Source of the DNA: Glaciimonas sp. CA11.2
GTDB lineage: Bacteria > Pseudomonadota > Gammaproteobacteria > Burkholderiales > Burkholderiaceae_D
Assembly (NCBI RefSeq): GCF_034314045.1
Contig: NZ_JAVIWL010000001.1
Location: 1,674,001-1,738,000 of the forward strand
DNA: 64,000 bases
Direction: 5' to 3'
The translations under genes and the position numbers were made by a program. Below, piece by piece: positions 56,256-64,000 of the stretch (position 1 is the stretch's first letter; every line of letters begins with the position of its first letter). The notes under the pieces were generated by a model that saw nothing but the letters and a program-made list of their open reading frames with translations, had not been told where the DNA came from and searched no databases.

Positions 56256-57026
56256 ATGAGCGATTTCATCTTAGAAACGAAAAGCCTGACTAAAGAATTT
56301 AAAGGCTTTACGGCGGTAAGTGATGTCAATTTACAAGTTGAGCGCGGCCATATTCATGCTTTGATCGGTCCTAATGGTGCTGGCAAAACGACCTGTTTTA
56401 ATCTGCTAACTAAATTTTTGATTCCGACGACCGGACAAATTTTGTTCAATAATCGTGATATCACCCTTTCTGCGCCTGCACAAATTGCGCGACAAGGGAT
56501 TATTCGTTCTTTTCAGATTTCAGCCGTGTTTCCGCATTTGTCGGTGATGGAAAATGTTCGCATCGGTTTGCAACGCAATTTAGGCACCTCTTTCCACTTT
56601 TGGAAAAGTAGCAAAAGTCTTTCCCAGTTACGGGATCGTGCAATGGAGCTGCTGGCAGAAGTTGATTTGACGGAATTCGCTGATACCTTAACCGTTGATC
56701 TTCCTTATGGTCGTAAGCGGGCATTGGAAATTGCGACAACACTAAGTATGAATCCGGAACTAATGTTGCTTGATGAGCCGACGCAGGGAATGGGACATGA
56801 AGACGTGGATCGGGTTACAGCGTTGATTAAGAAAGTTTCGGCAGGTAGAACCATCCTGATGGTTGAGCACAATATGAGCGTAGTTGCCGGTATTTGCGAC
56901 AAAATCAGCGTCTTGCAGCGCGGCGCGATTTTGGCAGAAGGCGACTACAAAACCGTGTCAACTAACCCACTTGTAATGGAAGCGTATATGGGTACTGAAG
57001 CAAGCACACTCGAAGGAGCGCATTAA
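56256..57026 (+). CDS. livG: Branched-chain amino-acid-type ABC transporter ATPase (LivG)
   Basis: The 256-residue ATPase has Walker A GPNGAGKTT (about 36-44), the LivG-type insert with RSFQISAVFPHLSVMENVRI, signature DLPYGRKRALEIA, Walker B LMLLDEPTQGM and switch MVEHNM. Start AAGGAGACAGG-ATG. It overlaps livF by one base (TAATG), and both ATPases energise the LivHM permease. The family transports amino acids, amides, urea and aromatic or short-chain acids, so the substrate cannot be read from the ATPase. Confidence 0.93.
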   Translation: MSDFILETKSLTKEFKGFTAVSDVNLQVERGHIHALIGPNGAGKTTCFNLLTKFLIPTTGQILFNNRDITLSAPAQIARQGIIRSFQISAVFPHLSVMENVRIGLQRNLGTSFHFWKSSKSLSQLRDRAMELLAEVDLTEFADTLTVDLPYGRKRALEIATTLSMNPELMLLDEPTQGMGHEDVDRVTALIKKVSAGRTILMVEHNMSVVAGICDKISVLQRGAILAEGDYKTVSTNPLVMEAYMGTEASTLEGAH

Positions 57027-57796
57027 TGCCGTCTGTTATGTCTCAGCAAGGTTCTGAAAATACAGTGGAAAAATCCAGTAATTCGGTTAAACCACCTGCG
57101 CTTTGCATTACCGATCTGCAAGCTTGGTACGGCGAATCACATATTTTACACAGCGTGAATTTGACGGTAAATGCCGGCGAAGTAGTGACTTTACTGGGCC
57201 GTAACGGTGCTGGGCGGACGACTACGATGCGCGCGATCATGGGATTAACAGGTACGCGTAAAGGGTCTATAAAGGTCGGTGGTGTTGAAACTATCTCCTT
57301 ACCAACGCATAAAATTGCGCATCTTGGTCTGGGTTATTGTCCTGAGGAACGCGGTATATTTTCTTCGCTTTCTACCGAAGAAAACTTGCTCTTGCCGCCG
57401 TCTGTTTCGAAAACTGACAAAGGTATGTCAATAGCAGAAATTTACGACATGTTTCCTAATTTGGAGGAGCGTAAAAATAGTCAGGGAACCCGGTTGTCTG
57501 GTGGTGAACAGCAGATGTTAGCGGTGGCGCGTATTTTGCGTACGGGCGCGCGGCTGCTGTTGCTTGATGAAATTTCTGAGGGCCTTGCACCGGTGATTGT
57601 TCAAACTCTAGCGCGTATGATTTTATTGTTGAAAGAGAAGGGTTACACCATCGTTATGGTGGAACAGAACTTTCGATTCGCAGCGCCGTTAGCTGATCGC
57701 TTTTATGTGATGGAACATGGACAGATAGTGGAAACATTTGGTGCCTCACAATTACAAGAAAAAATGCCCGTATTGAATACGTTACTGGGTGTTTAA
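57026..57796 (+). CDS. livF: Branched-chain amino-acid-type ABC transporter ATPase (LivF) with Walker A Arg
   Basis: The 256-residue ATPase has signature LSGGEQQMLAVARIL, Walker B LLLLDEISEGLAP and MVEQNF. Its Walker A reads GRNGAGRTTT: the invariant Lys is replaced by Arg (codon CGG at 57215-57217, residue 64). A 20-residue polar N-terminal extension precedes the usual start of the domain. It is translationally coupled to livG. The substitution could lower ATP hydrolysis at this site, leaving LivG as the active partner, or be a tolerated family variant. Confidence 0.92.
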   Translation: MPSVMSQQGSENTVEKSSNSVKPPALCITDLQAWYGESHILHSVNLTVNAGEVVTLLGRNGAGRTTTMRAIMGLTGTRKGSIKVGGVETISLPTHKIAHLGLGYCPEERGIFSSLSTEENLLLPPSVSKTDKGMSIAEIYDMFPNLEERKNSQGTRLSGGEQQMLAVARILRTGARLLLLDEISEGLAPVIVQTLARMILLLKEKGYTIVMVEQNFRFAAPLADRFYVMEHGQIVETFGASQLQEKMPVLNTLLGV

Positions 57797-57905
57797 AAAA
57801 TAGTAGTCAATACAAAAAAACAAAAATAATAAAGCAAAAACAATAAAGTAAAAATAATACTAATACATAAGCTGATCACACTAAATGCGTGATTGTCAGG
57901 TAAAA

Positions 57906-59132
57906 ATGGAGAGCAAATTGAAGATTAAATTGAAAGCAGTATCACTCGCAGTATTTTCCACACTGGCGTTTGGCGTCGCTGGATCTGCCACGGCACAGAT
58001 ATCTGGCGATACAATCAAGATTGGCTTTATTACCGATATGTCGAGTGTGTATTCGGATATTGATGGCCCTGGCGGTGCAGAAGCAATCAGAATGGCTATC
58101 GCTGATATGGGTGGAAGCATTAACGGCAAAAAAATCGAATTAATCGTGGCCGACCATCAAAATAAAGCGGACATTGCATCAAGCAAAGCGCGCGAATGGT
58201 TTGATCAGCAAGGCCTGGATATGTTGATCGGTGGGACCAATTCCGGCACTGCGCTGGCGATGGCAAAAATTGCTGCTGAAAAGAAGAAGCCATTTTTTGA
58301 AATCGGCGCGGGTAGCACACGTTTGACTAACGAAGAGTGCACGCCTTACACGGTGCATTACGCGTATGACACCTATGCATTGGCTAATGGAACAGGTTCT
58401 GCAGTCGTCAAGCAAGGCGGTAAAAGCTGGTATTTTCTGACCGCTGATTATGCGTTTGGAAACTCGCTGGAAAAAGATACAACAGCCGTGGTGAAGGCAT
58501 CAGGCGGAACTGTTTTAGGTGCAGTCAAGCATCCGTTAAATGCATCTGATTTTTCTTCATTCCTGTTGCAGGCACAAGCATCCAAAGCGCAAATTATTGG
58601 ATTGGCAAACGCCGGTGGCGACACCATTAATGCGGTCAAAGCAGCAAACGAATTTGGTATTACCAAGACTGCCAAACTGGCAGGTTTACTGGTCTTTATC
58701 AATGATATTCATTCGCTGACATTGAAGCAGACCCAGGGAATGTATTTGACCGATAGTTGGTATTGGGATCAAAACGATGAATCACGTGCCTGGGCCAAGC
58801 GATATTTTTCAAAAATGAAAAAAGAGCCATCGAGCTTGCAAGCAGCCGACTATTCTGCGGCCACGCAATATCTGAATGCAGTGAAAGCCATCGGTACCGA
58901 TGATGGTGAAAAAGTGATGGCACAGTTGCGCAAGACAAAATTTAACGACATGTACACCAAAGGCGCCTACTTGCGCCCTGACGGACGCGTGGTGCATGAC
59001 ATGACCTTGTATCAGGTTAAGGCACCGGCAGAGTCAAAGTATCCATGGGATTATCTCAATAAAATTCAAACAATCCCTGCGGAAAAAGCATTTATGTCTA
59101 AAGCAGATTCTAAATGCGCGACTTGGAAATAA
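57906..59132 (+). CDS. Branched-chain amino-acid-type ABC substrate-binding protein
   Basis: From ATG 57906 the product is 408 residues with a signal peptide (cleavage near ATAQ). It is a type-I periplasmic binding protein: DTIKIGFITDMSSVYSDIDGPGG, then DHQNKADIASSKAREWFD, and YTVHYAYDTYALANGTGSAV. The C-terminal DGRVVHDMTLYQVK is typical of LivK-like receptors in betaproteobacteria. It sits between the ATPase and permease genes. Ligand is unknown. In this subgroup substrates are often not branched-chain amino acids. Confidence 0.9.
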   Translation: MESKLKIKLKAVSLAVFSTLAFGVAGSATAQISGDTIKIGFITDMSSVYSDIDGPGGAEAIRMAIADMGGSINGKKIELIVADHQNKADIASSKAREWFDQQGLDMLIGGTNSGTALAMAKIAAEKKKPFFEIGAGSTRLTNEECTPYTVHYAYDTYALANGTGSAVVKQGGKSWYFLTADYAFGNSLEKDTTAVVKASGGTVLGAVKHPLNASDFSSFLLQAQASKAQIIGLANAGGDTINAVKAANEFGITKTAKLAGLLVFINDIHSLTLKQTQGMYLTDSWYWDQNDESRAWAKRYFSKMKKEPSSLQAADYSAATQYLNAVKAIGTDDGEKVMAQLRKTKFNDMYTKGAYLRPDGRVVHDMTLYQVKAPAESKYPWDYLNKIQTIPAEKAFMSKADSKCATWK

Positions 59133-59482
59133 TTGATGTAGTTGATATTAGCAGGTAGCAGGATTTTTGATATTTGTTAATACGATGCTCTTTGTCGCTG
59201 AATAAGCTGCAACTGAATTACAACTAAGTCCGTCACTCACGGCATGTCGTTTGCCTGACGCAATATGCGTCGTGAAACATATGCCTGAGTATTTTTTTAT
59301 GATTCATCACTATTCCAGTTCTGTCCAAAATTCTTCTGCCGTCATGCTTAAAGTGAGCTTAGGCGTCAGCAAGGATACTGTTAGCTGAAGTAATCGGTAA
59401 GTAACCTGTTGTCAGGTATATTCTCGATTAATTTGACGAAAATTCAGGACCGAATTGAGTGTGATTTTATGATGACATTGCC
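59133..59482. other. Spacer before livH
   Basis: About 350 bp without a gene and no obvious terminator. It may contain an internal promoter for livHM. Confidence 0.4.
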
Positions 59483-60367
59483 ATGGAATTGTTCGGCATC
59501 CCTCTGCAAGCCTTGATGAGTCAGCTACTGCTGGGCTTGGTCAATGGTTCTTTTTACGCCATGTTATCGCTCGGCCTGGCGGTAATCTTTGGCTTACTTA
59601 ATGTAATTAATTTTGCGCACGGTGCGTTGTACATGATGGGCGCATTTTTGGCCTGGATCGGATTGTCTTATTTTAATCTGAACTATTGGGTCATGCTCGG
59701 TCTGGCACCGTTGATCGTTGGTGTTTTCGGCATCATCATCGAAAAAACCATGTTGCGCTGGCTGTACAAACTTGACCATCTTTATGGTCTGTTGCTGACC
59801 TTCGGTATTACGTTGATGGTAGAAGGTATTTTTCGCTCGTTTTACGGGGTTTCCGGTCAACCGTATTCGGTCCCTGACTTGCTGAGCGGTGCGACTGATA
59901 TCGGATTTATGATATTGCCAAACTACCGTGCGTGGGTCGTATTTGCGTCGCTAGTCGTTTGTTTTGCGACCTGGTTTGTCATCGAAAAAACTAAGCTTGG
60001 CGCCTATTTGCGTGCTGGTACGGAGAACCCAAAACTGGTTGAGGCTTTTGGTATCAACGTGCCATTGATGGTGACACTCACCTACGGTTTCGGTGGTGCG
60101 TTGGCTGCCTTTGCCGGCGTGCTGGCGGCGCCGGTCATTCAAGTCTCTCCGTTGATGGGTTCCAATCTTATTATCGTTGTTTTCGCGGTGGTAGTGATTG
60201 GCGGCATGGGTTCAATCATGGGCTCTATCATTACTGGATTAGCGTTGGGTGTCATTGAAGGTCTGACGCGTGTTTTTTATCCCGAAGCATCGGCTACCGT
60301 GGTCTTTATTGTCATGGCAATCGTTTTGATGATTCGTCCTGCTGGTTTGTTCGGCAAGGAAAAATAG
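59483..60367 (+). CDS. livH: Branched-chain amino-acid-type ABC permease LivH
   Basis: The 294-residue integral membrane protein has about eight helices. It starts with LLGLVNGSFYAMLSLGLAVI and FGLLNVINFAHGALYMMGAF, the LivH signature, and has GTENPKLVEAFGINV (coupling loop) and VVIGGMGSIMGSIITGLALG. Partner of LivM encoded next. The upstream start context TTGCC-ATG has no clear ribosome-binding site, so a slightly earlier start (59470) is possible. Confidence 0.93.
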   Translation: MELFGIPLQALMSQLLLGLVNGSFYAMLSLGLAVIFGLLNVINFAHGALYMMGAFLAWIGLSYFNLNYWVMLGLAPLIVGVFGIIIEKTMLRWLYKLDHLYGLLLTFGITLMVEGIFRSFYGVSGQPYSVPDLLSGATDIGFMILPNYRAWVVFASLVVCFATWFVIEKTKLGAYLRAGTENPKLVEAFGINVPLMVTLTYGFGGALAAFAGVLAAPVIQVSPLMGSNLIIVVFAVVVIGGMGSIMGSIITGLALGVIEGLTRVFYPEASATVVFIVMAIVLMIRPAGLFGKEK

Positions 60368-60462
60368 AAAATGAGCTATTCCGTGCGCTATTACCTCTCG
60401 GTAAAAAAACGCTATAACAAACAAGTTATCAACGACGCTAATCGTATGCAAGGATGGTCAGC

Positions 60463-61437
60463 ATGAATAAAAAAGTTTTCTATGGTGTGATATTGATCGC
60501 CGCGCTGGCAGCGCCGTTTGGTATCTATCCCGTATTTTTGATGAAAGTATTGTGCTTTGCATTGTTTGCATGTGCTTTCAATTTGCTGATTGGTTTTACT
60601 GGTTTGCTGTCGTTCGGTCATGCTGCGTTTTTCGGCGGTGCCGGTTATGTTGCTGGTTATACGTTGACGAAATTGGGCTTGCCAACAGAAGTAGGGCTGA
60701 TACTCGGCACCTTGACGGGCGCATTGATTGGCTTGGTCATGGGTAGTCTGGCGATTCGGCGACAAGGTATTTATTTCACGATGATTACCCTGGCGCTGGC
60801 ACAGATGGCTTATTTCGTTTGCCTGCAAGCGCCGTTTACTGGCGGTGAAGATGGTCTGCAAGGCGTACCACGCGGCAAGTTGTTAGGCCTGATCAGTCTT
60901 GATAGTGACTTAACTTTATATTACGTTGTGCTGGCGATTGCGGTGCTTGGATTCGCATTGATAGTACGGACGATTAATTCACCTTTTGGTCAGGTGCTGA
61001 AAGCCATCAAGGAAAACGAACCGCGTGCGATTTCACTTGGTTACGATGTGAACAGGTACAAATTACTGGCGTTTGTTTTATCGGCGGGACTTACTGGGCT
61101 GGCGGGTGCAACCAAAACGCTTGTGTTGGGCTTTGAGACGCTTACAGACGTGCACTGGACCATGTCTGGCCTTGTGATATTGATGACGTTGGTTGGTGGC
61201 CTTGGTACGCTGACGGGGCCTATTGTCGGCGCTGTGATTATCATTGTGCTTGAAAATAAGCTGGGTGATATCGGCAGTTGGTTGGCCGTAGTGACGCATG
61301 TCGACTGGTTTAATGGTTTAGGTGAATCGGTGACGATTGTGACTGGCTTTATATTTATTGTCTGCGTGCTGGTGTTCCGGCGCGGGATTGTCGGTGAAAT
61401 CGGAGCGTTGTTTAAGCGCCGGGTGGCTGATAATTAA
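60463..61437 (+). CDS. livM: Branched-chain amino-acid-type ABC permease LivM
   Basis: From ATG 60463 (AAGGATGGTCAGC upstream) the product is 324 residues with about nine helices. LivM features: FACAFNLLIGFTGLLSFGHA, RQGIYFTMITLALAQMAYFV, the coupling loop AIKENEPRAISLGYDVNRYK and TLVGGLGTLTGPIVGAVIII. Together with LivH it forms the pore. A strong terminator follows. Confidence 0.94.
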   Translation: MNKKVFYGVILIAALAAPFGIYPVFLMKVLCFALFACAFNLLIGFTGLLSFGHAAFFGGAGYVAGYTLTKLGLPTEVGLILGTLTGALIGLVMGSLAIRRQGIYFTMITLALAQMAYFVCLQAPFTGGEDGLQGVPRGKLLGLISLDSDLTLYYVVLAIAVLGFALIVRTINSPFGQVLKAIKENEPRAISLGYDVNRYKLLAFVLSAGLTGLAGATKTLVLGFETLTDVHWTMSGLVILMTLVGGLGTLTGPIVGAVIIIVLENKLGDIGSWLAVVTHVDWFNGLGESVTIVTGFIFIVCVLVFRRGIVGEIGALFKRRVADN

Positions 61438-61482
61438 ACAGTTTCAGAACAGCTTTGGTGACAAAACTGTTGCACCGTTTAA

Positions 61483-61514
61483 AGCCCGCGCAGAGTAGTT
61501 GCGCGGGCTTTTTT
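61483..61514 (+). terminator. Terminator of the liv operon
   Basis: AGCCCGCGCA (61483-61492) pairs perfectly with TGCGCGGGCT (61500-61509), followed by TTTTT. Confidence 0.92.
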
Positions 61515-61699
61515 AGTTTCTGTTTGCTCTGTTATTGTCACGATATATTGTTACGATATGTGCGGTCGTCAGTTTGCTGCTACCAGCTTGTGTCGATGAT
61601 TTTTTTATCGGTATTTGATGGGTATCGCAAAAGGCGGTTTGCCCGTTTGCTTTATGACTTCAACCTGGATTCCGAGACAAGTCTCGACCGTCTCCGAGG

Positions 61700-62146
61700 T
61701 CATGGTAATGGTGGGCGCATCCTGTACCAGTATCGTTCCATCGTCCAGGTTCCCATTATTTTGACCTTTGAAATAGGGACAGAATGGATTTGAATCATCC
61801 CGTTATTACCGACGAAAATCATAATCGGTAACGCGCTGACAGCGGCGGCGGTTAAGATTACTTTTAATGCGCCATTGTCGACCTGACGTGCAGTTTGCCG
61901 CGCTGCCAGACGGTATGCTTGCGTGCGGCTCAGACCAACATCACGCAGTATGCTGAAAAATTGATGCTTGTCAGTCATACCGTTCGATGCCGCCTGGAAC
62001 CTGGCAACACCGATGGCCGCTGCCGCTTCGCGATGACGTAATTTTTATTGCAGTTATTGCAGATGATTGGAAATCACTTCTGCCTGAGATGTGTCGGAGT
62101 TTAAAAACGCTGTCGTAGTCTGCTTGGATTGAATGGAGTCGCGCAT
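61700..62146 (-). pseudogene. hmuS: Decayed hmuS/hemS-type haem utilisation gene
   Basis: A frame opening with ATG 62146 (MRDSIQSKQ) meets two TAA stops (HLQ-stop-LQ-stop) and then continues in the same frame with KLRHREAAAAIGV, the N-terminal motif of HemS/HmuS. It jumps to KHQFFSILRDVGLSRTQAYR, then DNGALKVILTAAAVSALPIM and FVGNNGMIQIHSVP, the second-repeat region of HmuS, and ends at 61700. HmuS is normally about 350 residues; here a large internal part and the C-terminus are missing. It lies 17 bp after the receptor pseudogene, the usual hmuR-hmuS order. No functional haem-degrading protein is expected. Confidence 0.75.
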
Positions 62147-62163
62147 GATTATTTTTCTTTTTA

Positions 62164-64000
62164 TTATTGCAATTTAAGTCCGACAGTGAAACTGCGACCG
62201 GGTGCGGTATAGGCGTCTTTCACATTGGAACTTTCTGCTAAGCCGCGTACATCTGACCAATTCCAATATTTGCTATCGAATAAATTGCTTACTCCTGCGT
62301 ACAGCGTGGCAAATTTGCTGAAGTTCAATCCGGCGCGCAGGTCGGCGATAGTAGAGGAGGGTGGCGCGAAATAGGTCGGCGTAGAAATATCTTTACGGCG
62401 CTTGCCGCACTGATAGTTGATGTCTGCCTGCACAAACCAACGTTCGCTTGGTTCGTAGCGCAATCCGAGCACCGCCATGAAGGGATTGACGGTGTCGAGC
62501 GGATTGCTTTGGCCGTTGGACCGCGTCGAACCTTTGGTGTAAGCCATACCGGTTTTGATACCGATGCCGTTCGAAAACTGCCAATCGAGTCTTCCTTCCA
62601 ATCCGCTAATTCGGGCCTCACCGCGATTGATGTATTGAAAAATGTAAGGATCGACGTAGGGACGACCGCTGCCGCTGACAATTTCCTGTGAGATAAAGTT
62701 TTGATACCGGCCAGTGAATGCGGCCGTGCTGTAACGCAGCACGTTGCCTAAGTCGCTATTGATTTTGCCGCGCAACCCAATCTCTATCGTAGTGCTGGTT
62801 TCAGGTTTTAGATCAGGATTGCCGACAGTGGCATAACCGAACATCGGATTTCCGAAGCTATTGTTGACCTGATCTGGCGTCGGAGTGCGGAAGCCGCGTG
62901 CGTACTGAATGTAGGGTACGAGTGCTGGATTAATTTCAAGCATCAAAGCCAGTCTCGGCGAGATGGTGTTGCCGCTTGCGGGCGTGGCGTGACCGGTGTA
63001 AGCCGGATCGTTGCTTTTGGGTGTTAGCCGATAGGAATCAAAGCGCAATCCAGGTACCAGCGTCAAACCATCATATGGAGTGAGTGCAATCTCATCTTGC
63101 AAAAAACGCCAAACAATCCGTAGTCCGTGTCAGGGAAGGCTTTGTTTGGAAAAGGAGCCTCTCCAACGCCCGGTACGGTACCGTTACGCGCACCGCTGAT
63201 GCGGGCCATGCTGGTGTCGACGCCCTAGATTAAGTTATGCTGCAGGCTGCCCGTGCTGAATCCACTTTTTGCCTGGGCCGAACCGCCGATTGTGTTCTCT
63301 TTATAGATATTGTCGCGGGTCCGATCAGCAGTAGGTCTGCGCTGTTCATACGAAGTTTGATGATTGTTGGCGTCTTGATAATGGAATTTCACGTGGGCGT
63401 TCTGGAGCAGCCAACTGCCATTTTCTTTGTTATCGCTGAATTCGTAATCAAAGCTGACACGATTGCGTTCGACGCTGTCTTTTGCGCGCAGGGCCAAAGT
63501 GGTCGGCGTAATGGCTAACAAGACGTCTGAAGTAGTCTTCCCTTCTTGATGGGTAAGGGTAAGGGTCAATTTGTCGCGTGGACTTGCTGTGAAGACCACT
63601 TTGCCGAGTAATGAATTGCTGTCACTGTCTTGAGGAGTTGCGGCATCACGATTCGGCCCGAGGATATGACGTTGGCCCTGGTTTGTGACTTCATGGTCCT
63701 GTCTTTTATTGGCGATTAACATGGCTTCAAAGCGTTCACCGTCGAACGCCGCTACCGCCGTAGTAGAGATACTGCCATCAATGGAATTGTAGGATGGTTT
63801 GATAGAAAAATATGTTGGTTTTTTGAAGATATCAAGAAAGTCGCCGGGGTCTTCGGTGATGAAGTTGACCGCACCGGTCAGGCCATCGCTACCGTACATG
63901 GACGAGGCGGGTCCGCGCAATATTTCCACCCGTTTGTAGAGATCCATCTCGCCATAGTCGCCGCGCCCGGCCTCTAAAGGGCCGAAGGAAAATGCACTCG
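62164..64000 (-). pseudogene. hmuR: TonB-dependent haem receptor (HmuR-like), broken, continues off the window
   Basis: Plug-domain motif VEILRGPASSMYGSDGLTGA near 63900 leads into beta-barrel strands; the frame is open to the window end at 64000, so the N-terminus is outside. It is interrupted by an in-frame TAG at 63225-63227 (LQHNLI-stop-GVDTSMARISG, where relatives have Tyr). A one-base deletion lies in a six-T tract near 63104 (FGVF then shift to LQDEIALTPY). The barrel end is intact: YARGFRTPTPDQV and NPDLKPETS correspond to the FRAP/NPNL motifs of haem receptors, ending FTVGLKLQ. The pair with hmuS shows a lost haem-uptake system. Confidence 0.82.

Noticed and set aside
61558..61599. 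Start MCGRQF resembling a SRAP (YedK) N-terminus
   Set aside because: The frame stops after 13 codons and nothing downstream resembles SRAP; coincidence.

Overview
The window looks like a betaproteobacterial chromosome, most likely family Oxalobacteraceae (Collimonas, Glaciimonas or Herbaspirillum-like). This is inferred from gene content: Bug/TctC binding protein with TctDE, GTP-type PEP carboxykinase, Lrp-linked PutA, a Porin_4 porin and a FhaC/CdiB two-partner system. Intergenic DNA is AT-rich and coding DNA is of moderate GC. No complete insertion sequence, phage or CRISPR array was seen.

Layout. 1-5.8 kb: tRNA-Arg(CCG); a minor-pilin operon pilV-pilX-pilY1 (minus strand, no pilW, short PilY1); a plus-strand lipoprotein trio CsgG-like/DUF4810/DUF799 closed by a terminator. 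5.8-7.3 kb: an IS21-like remnant and an AT-rich pair of exported proteins of unknown role. 7.7-20.8 kb: a contact-dependent-inhibition-type locus on the minus strand, cdiB, a 3,004-codon cdiA, a small two-helix membrane immunity gene, then degraded orphan toxin/immunity modules linked by an ~80 bp repeat. An in-frame amber codon cuts cdiA inside its toxin region. The cdiB promoter, the pilV promoter and a relict promoter share an inverted repeat TAGGT-N5-ACCTA at fixed distance from a TATAAT box. 21-30.2 kb: TctDE two-component system, divergent Bug protein, an Fbp-type ABC importer with a fused two-domain permease, and a porin.

30.4-45.8 kb: carbon metabolism. This holds a periplasmic three-subunit gluconate/sugar dehydrogenase, a D-2-hydroxyacid dehydrogenase, pckG, a LysR regulator, a VOC-family pseudogene, gluconokinase and a divergent LacI-type regulator with a palindromic operator, and an Lrp regulator. 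The Lrp gene is divergent from putA (46.0-49.8 kb), which is followed by an AsmA-family gene. Together these suggest use of gluconate and proline with gluconeogenic capacity.

52.6-54.4 kb is a gene-free AT-rich stretch with five perfect DnaA boxes. Each of its three repeated units pairs a DnaA box, a 13-nt spacer, CTA/TTA triplets and an AT tract. It has the architecture of a replication origin although no dnaA, dnaN or repA is present in the window. This is the most striking observation. 54.4-61.4 kb: a GMC oxidoreductase with a full LivGFKHM-type ABC importer. 61.6-64 kb: a decayed haem-uptake locus with hmuS and TonB-dependent receptor pseudogenes, the receptor running off the window edge.
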